Source of the DNA: Thiocapsa roseilacustris
GTDB lineage: Bacteria > Pseudomonadota > Gammaproteobacteria > Chromatiales > Chromatiaceae
NCBI RefSeq assembly: GCF_041903755.1
Contig: NZ_JBBWVE010000006.1
Span: 135,341 to 199,340, forward strand
Direction: 5' to 3'
DNA length: 64,000 nucleotides
Below are positions 60,390 through 64,000 of this stretch, in pieces. The notes beneath the pieces were generated by a model. The model saw nothing but the letters and a program-made list of their open reading frames with translations. It ran no database searches and was not told the DNA's origin. Position numbers and translations under genes: made by a program. Numbering within the stretch: the stretch's first letter is position 1; each line of letters begins with the position of its first letter.

Positions 60390-61382
60390 TCAAGGCGCTC
60401 GCTCTTGAAACTCGAGGTGGTCGTCTGGGCATGAGGCGAGCGGGGCGCGCGTCGTCTTTGACTCGATCGCGCCCGCTGGGGCATCGAAAAAAGTCAGTCG
60501 AAACACATTGCACCGATCGATAAACTCGCGGGTACTTTTGGGCATCGGCACCCGTGCGCGTACGACGGAGCCGATGAGCTCGGTCCCCTCGCGCAACAGT
60601 GCGACGGCGTCCATCGCCTCGCGCGTGGCCGCGGCGCTCGCGTTGCCGGGCAGCACCGGGGCCGTTCGCGCGAGTCGATCCATCGCGACCGCGAAGGTCG
60701 GCCAGACATCGAAAATGGCCGGGTCGGTGCGCAGGATCTCGCACTTGCGTTTGGCGGCGTCGGCCAACGCGTCGATCTTCGGATCGATGTCGGTCAGCTG
60801 GCGAGTGCCCGCAAAGGTGTCCTTCAGGATCGTCGCGATGCGATCGATGTCGCGCATGGTCATGGCGATCTTGAGATAACGGCTGTCGTAGAAGTCCTCG
60901 ATCGACATGGAAAACGCCTTGAACGGCTCGCCCCAGAGCTCGTCGATCCCCTCGTCTCCGCTGCGATGCCGGACCATCTTTCCGAGCTCCAATGCTTCTA
61001 CCAGGCCATCGCCGCATTCACGCATCAGACTATTGTCGGGTCCGATCGCGACCCCGGCGGATTGCAGGTCGACAAGACAGGTAAAGATATCCGCAGCCCG
61101 GTTGAAGAGCGCACCGGCCAGCATGGCCCCGTTGACCCGCTTACGCTCCGGATCGGTTTCCGAGGTGTAGGCCGCGCGTGCCTCCTCGAGCCGGGAGCCC
61201 GGGATGTTGATGCCGTGCTCGACGTGATTGAACAGACGTCGGGTGAGCGCTTGGATCAGGCGCCGTTTGGTCTCGAGGGTGTCGCGCGGCGGCTCGTAGG
61301 ACTTGATCCAGTAGCCGTCGTAATACACGCGCTCCTCGTCGAGGATGATGCGCCGCGTGCCGTTCTTGGGTTGTGTGGGCAT
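60390..61382 (-). CDS. Conserved-looking protein of unknown function
   Basis: This is a 330-aa soluble, largely helical protein. I recognise no domain. Features include an N-terminal TRRIILDEERVYYDGYWIKS, a middle rich in charged helices (SIEDFYDSRYLKIAMTMRDI) and no signal or membrane segment. The ATG at 61382 (MPTQPKNGTRR) is preferred to the frame open to 61484. It is upstream of, and probably co-transcribed with, the YqiA-type esterase. Confidence 0.75.
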   Translation of the reverse strand: MPTQPKNGTRRIILDEERVYYDGYWIKSYEPPRDTLETKRRLIQALTRRLFNHVEHGINIPGSRLEEARAAYTSETDPERKRVNGAMLAGALFNRAADIFTCLVDLQSAGVAIGPDNSLMRECGDGLVEALELGKMVRHRSGDEGIDELWGEPFKAFSMSIEDFYDSRYLKIAMTMRDIDRIATILKDTFAGTRQLTDIDPKIDALADAAKRKCEILRTDPAIFDVWPTFAVAMDRLARTAPVLPGNASAAATREAMDAVALLREGTELIGSVVRARVPMPKSTREFIDRCNVFRLTFFDAPAGAIESKTTRAPLASCPDDHLEFQERAP

Positions 61383-61663
61383 GCCTGGGTCGGGGTCCTG
61401 GGCGGGTAAGGCGAGTGATACCGGTTTTCCGCGGGGTACGCAATCTCGATCCTCGTCCCCCACGGTTGCGGGCCGAGATCGCATACCCTGCAGTGTCGGT
61501 TCGGCGGCATGCCTATGACATCGAGCGCCGCTGGACTATAGTGGCGTTCTGAGTCGCACACGCAACGACCGTATCGATTCAGGTGTCCTCCTCTCGGTCG
61601 ACGCCGCGATGATGGGTCCTGCGTGATTTCAAGAACAGAACCGAGACGTTTCGCCGAGGGGAT

Positions 61664-62434
61664 ATGCGAGCGAAGGACAAGATTGCATCCATGATTACGA
61701 CACTCTTTGTATGGGGTCTCGCGGGGGCGGTGTTCGGCGCGTTGTTCAGCGGTCTCTACAAGGTCCTCTCTATTCTCGGGGTCACGGGTTGGCAGCCTTT
61801 GGTCATCGCGGCGGCGGCAGCGGCGATGACGACATCGGCCTTTTACAGCGCCATGCCCTTGGCACTGATGGGCGCCATGGCCGGTATCCTGGCGTCAATC
61901 GGTTATTTGATCGTCAGCGGGCAGAGTGTCGAGCTCCTGTGGATCGCCGGGACGGCGGGCGCGGGCGGGGTTCTGGCCGGCGTTTTCTTTGCGTGGATGA
62001 TCACCGGCGGAGGGCGGCCGCTCGCCGAGACCCTCACCGGCCTGATTGCGGGCGTGTTGGCCGGCGGCATCATGGCGTTCGTGTTTGCTTCCCTGGGTAT
62101 CCGGTTCAGCATGTTCGTGCTGTCGGCTGGCGTCGTGGCATTGGTCGGGACCTTTTTCCAAGTCTCCGAGCGGTGGTTGGTTGCGCACAGCGCACGCTGG
62201 TTTCCGGCGGTCGTGTCGGCCCCCGTGGTCGCTGGACTGATCGCGGCCGTGGTCGGAGCCAGCGTTTGGATCGTCGGCGGTACGACCTCGAACCTGATGG
62301 GCAGCAACGCGCAGGATTCAGCGAATCAGATCCTGAGCGCTGTCCCGCCCGGGTTCCTCGGCGGAATGCTCGGCGGAGCCGTGACGGGCGTGCTGCTGCA
62401 GATCCTCGGTTTTCGTCCGGAGCAGCCGCACTGA
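61664..62434 (+). CDS. Polytopic membrane protein of unknown function
   Basis: This 256-aa protein has about seven or eight Gly/Ala-rich membrane segments, for example TTLFVWGLAGAVFGALFSGL and WIAGTAGAGGVLAGVFFAWM. I do not recognise the family. A start at M10 is possible. It is followed after 137 bp by a small membrane peptide gene. The 61383-61663 gap before it holds no recognised element. Confidence 0.65.
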   Translation: MRAKDKIASMITTLFVWGLAGAVFGALFSGLYKVLSILGVTGWQPLVIAAAAAAMTTSAFYSAMPLALMGAMAGILASIGYLIVSGQSVELLWIAGTAGAGGVLAGVFFAWMITGGGRPLAETLTGLIAGVLAGGIMAFVFASLGIRFSMFVLSAGVVALVGTFFQVSERWLVAHSARWFPAVVSAPVVAGLIAAVVGASVWIVGGTTSNLMGSNAQDSANQILSAVPPGFLGGMLGGAVTGVLLQILGFRPEQPH

Positions 62435-62571
62435 GCTTGGTTGCGGTTGAAACTCGGAAGAAAAGTAGAGGGTATAAATCCACACAGTTTTTGTGATAAT
62501 GGGTATGCAGCCTCATGCAGGAACGGGTTGTGTGGTTTTGACTTTCCATCAATCACGCTGGAGGAGACCAG

Positions 62572-62706
62572 ATGTTCGCCGTTCTCATTGCACTCGCCAT
62601 CGGTATCGTCGTCGGCTGGAATTGGCCGCAGCCGCCTTGGGCCAAGGATATTCAAGACCGAATCGTCGAGACATTCCAGTCCTTTACGAATAAGGGTCCC
62701 AAGTAG
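62572..62706 (+). CDS. Small membrane peptide, 44 aa
   Basis: The frame starts MFAVLIALAIGIVVGWNWPQ and ends FQSFTNKGPK. It has one N-terminal helix and an amphipathic tail. A strong GGAGGAGACCAG site precedes the ATG, which supports real translation despite the size. The function is unknown. It is convergent with the TauE gene. Confidence 0.65.
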   Translation: MFAVLIALAIGIVVGWNWPQPPWAKDIQDRIVETFQSFTNKGPK

Positions 62707-62799
62707 TCTGCCGAGCCGGATCGGCGCCGGTCTCGACCCAGGGCGACAGCGCATGCGGCTTCGATACCGTGGGCCTGTCGTTCGCCGGTGCCGTCGGCG

Positions 62800-63540
62800 T
62801 CAGACGGAGTCGAGAATCAGCAAACCGGCGATTACCCAAAGCGCCCTGTTCAACCAACGCCGGTAGGTCCCTTGATCGAGTCGGCGGCGCACCCGAATAC
62901 CGATCCACAGCACGGCCAAAACGGCGGGCAGTGCCAGCAACGCCAGCTGGATGATTGTCGGATCCAGTGCGTCCTGGAGCGCGAATCCGGTCAGTTGACC
63001 GCTCTTGCTGGTGATGAAGCTCAGGTTGAAGGTCGCGACCATCAGACCCGGATGCATCCTGGTGTAGAGCGCGAAGGCGACCACGATGGGCGAGAAGACG
63101 TTCACCAGGCCGGCCAGGAGGCCCATCCCCAATCCCAGCACCGCGAGTCCCCAGTGCGGGATCCTTTGCTCGGGGCCATCGCCGTGCTTGCGTTGCAAAA
63201 TGAGGAAGACGATCAACACCACCGCCAGCAGCAGCCGAAAGGGCTCGGGGTCGACGTTCAGCAGGATCCGCGTGCCGATCAGGCTGCCCACGGCCGTGAA
63301 GACCGGGATTGGCCAGAAGCGGCGCAGCGCTTCGAGCCAACGTCGCTCCGTCGCGATGCTGACCAGGTTGATGGCAATGGTCGGGATGAGTGTCAGGAGC
63401 ACGGCCGCGCGCATGTCCATCAGCAAAACCAGCAGTGGCGTTGCGACCAGCGGGAAGCCGAACCCGAAGGCACCGTGCACGAAGGCAGCGATCAGCAGGA
63501 TCCCGATCGCTGCCAGATCGATCAATGCGAATGTATCCAA
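62800..63540 (-). CDS. TauE/SafE family sulfite/anion permease
   Basis: This 246-aa membrane protein has about eight helices in two repeats. FVHGAFGFGFPLVATPLLVLL near the start and GLLAGLVNVFSPIVVAFALY in the second half match TauE/SafE. Members export sulfite, sulfoacetate or related anions, which would suit a sulfur oxidiser; the substrate is inferred. No ATG fits. A TTG at 63540, preceded by AGGAG, gives the family length. An intrinsic-terminator hairpin lies in its leader. Confidence 0.85.
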   Translation of the reverse strand: MDTFALIDLAAIGILLIAAFVHGAFGFGFPLVATPLLVLLMDMRAAVLLTLIPTIAINLVSIATERRWLEALRRFWPIPVFTAVGSLIGTRILLNVDPEPFRLLLAVVLIVFLILQRKHGDGPEQRIPHWGLAVLGLGMGLLAGLVNVFSPIVVAFALYTRMHPGLMVATFNLSFITSKSGQLTGFALQDALDPTIIQLALLALPAVLAVLWIGIRVRRRLDQGTYRRWLNRALWVIAGLLILDSV

Positions 63541-63608
63541 GATTCCGTTCGTCTCCTGCGGTATCCGCCTTGGCGTGCAGCTGAGATCCGGTCGCCTGAT
63601 GTCCCGGG

Positions 63609-63633
63609 AAAAAAAGCCCGGCGGGTGCCGGGC
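63609..63633 (-). terminator. Intrinsic terminator or attenuator before the TauE gene
   Basis: On the minus strand GCCCGGC-ACCC-GCCGGGC is followed by seven Ts. It lies about 70 nt upstream of the TauE start. No minus-strand gene is visible between here and 64000, so it may be a leader attenuator or end a gene outside the window. Confidence 0.75.
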
Positions 63634-63815
63634 GCATCGTTTCATAAGAGACGAGGAGGACATCGGTGTCGGCGTCCGCCTCGCAGGGGCGGACGCTCGC
63701 GAATGAACCGGATCGGTTTACGAAGCGGACAATTGCCTGATCCAGTTGATACTCAATACGCGCCGGTACTACGGTCGCTACGTAACCTGTCAGAAATAAG
63801 TTGAGCACCAAACCT

Positions 63816-63872
63816 AATCGTCGTCGTTGTCGATCACGACAACGACAACGATAACGATAACGATAACGACGT
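63816..63872. repeat. GTTGTC/GACAAC microsatellite, copy E without arms
   Basis: GTCGTCGTTGTCGATCAC is followed by GACAACGACAACG and then GATAAC units, a variant unit not seen in the other copies. Confidence 0.75.
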
Positions 63873-63947
63873 ATGTGGCAAGATCGCTCGTCGAGTTGTT
63901 TTACTTATTTTTTGAACGGTTCCTAAGTCACTGTTCAAGAATAATTT

Positions 63948-63989
63948 CCGAACCCCGAACCCCGAACCCCGAACCCCGAACCCCTAACC
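63948..63989. repeat. Tandem CCCCGAA heptamer repeats
   Basis: Five or so units of CCGAACC end in CCCCTAACCACTATAAAA. It is the same unit as the short run abutting holA at 11729-11751. Confidence 0.85.
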
Positions 63990-64000
63990 ACTATAAAAGG

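Larger units (their letters stand above)
63634..64000. other. Non-coding, repeat-rich end of the window
   Basis: No gene is recognised. It holds GTTGTC/GACAAC copy E (63816-63872) and a CCCCGAA tandem run (63948-63989). Confidence 0.5.

Noticed and set aside
63948..63989. CRISPR-like array
   Set aside because: The unit is only 7 bp with no spacers and no cas genes; it is a simple tandem repeat.

Overview
The window looks like the chromosome of a GC-rich gammaproteobacterium, most probably a purple sulfur bacterium or close relative (Chromatiaceae/Chromatiales). The evidence is the gene order leuS-lptE-holA-(proA)-nadD-rsfS, petABC-sspA-sspB and lptD-surA-pdxA, apaG-apaH beside folA, a small membrane protein of the type first named from Thiocystis violascens, and very dense dispersed palindromic repeats. 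The genus is inference. No rRNA, tRNA, CRISPR array or complete insertion sequence was seen.

Region by region. 0-6.3 kb: a minus-strand glycine cleavage locus, gcvT-gcvH-gcvPA-tpx-gcvPB, headed by a tandem glycine riboswitch. 6.6-8.3 kb: a secreted SCP2-like protein, a zinc-ribbon protein and a repeat-rich gap. 8.3-16.4 kb: plus-strand housekeeping genes leuS, lptE, holA, proA, nadD, rsfS and a WYL regulator. 16.7-19.5 kb: a DUF29 protein, folA, and apaH/apaG on the opposite strand. 19.6-42.5 kb: an accessory block with a Gfo/Idh oxidoreductase, two related Crp/Fnr regulators, a cluster of small envelope proteins, a 2,890-residue cyclic beta-1,2-glucan synthase, hicAB with decayed toxin and methyltransferase fragments, an L,D-transpeptidase, a secreted putative Cys-His-Asp enzyme, and a CheB/CheR-PAS plus GGDEF-EAL signalling pair. 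42.5-49.8 kb: pdxA, surA, lptD, an AmgK-like kinase and a DegS-like protease. 49.9-54.8 kb: a Nif3-family gene, the cytochrome bc1 operon petABC, and sspA-sspB. 55-64 kb: small envelope proteins, a guanidinium exporter of the SMR family, an AI-2E family permease, a TraB protein, a YqiA esterase and a TauE/SafE permease.

How the genes fit together. Much of the window serves the envelope: LPS export (lptD, lptE), outer-membrane protein folding (surA), periplasmic stress proteolysis (DegS-like), peptidoglycan (L,D-transpeptidase, AmgK-like kinase) and osmoregulatory glucan (cyclic glucan synthase). The usual lptD-surA-pdxA-ksgA-apaG-apaH operon is split: pdxA and apaG keep the same strand and order but are 23 kb apart, ksgA is absent from the gap, and the accessory block fills it.

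The most unusual non-coding content is at least four families of dispersed palindromic repeats. One carries (GTTGTC)n/(GACAAC)n microsatellite arms inside conserved flanks. In addition, heptanucleotide tandem repeats directly abut the start codons of gcvPA and holA.
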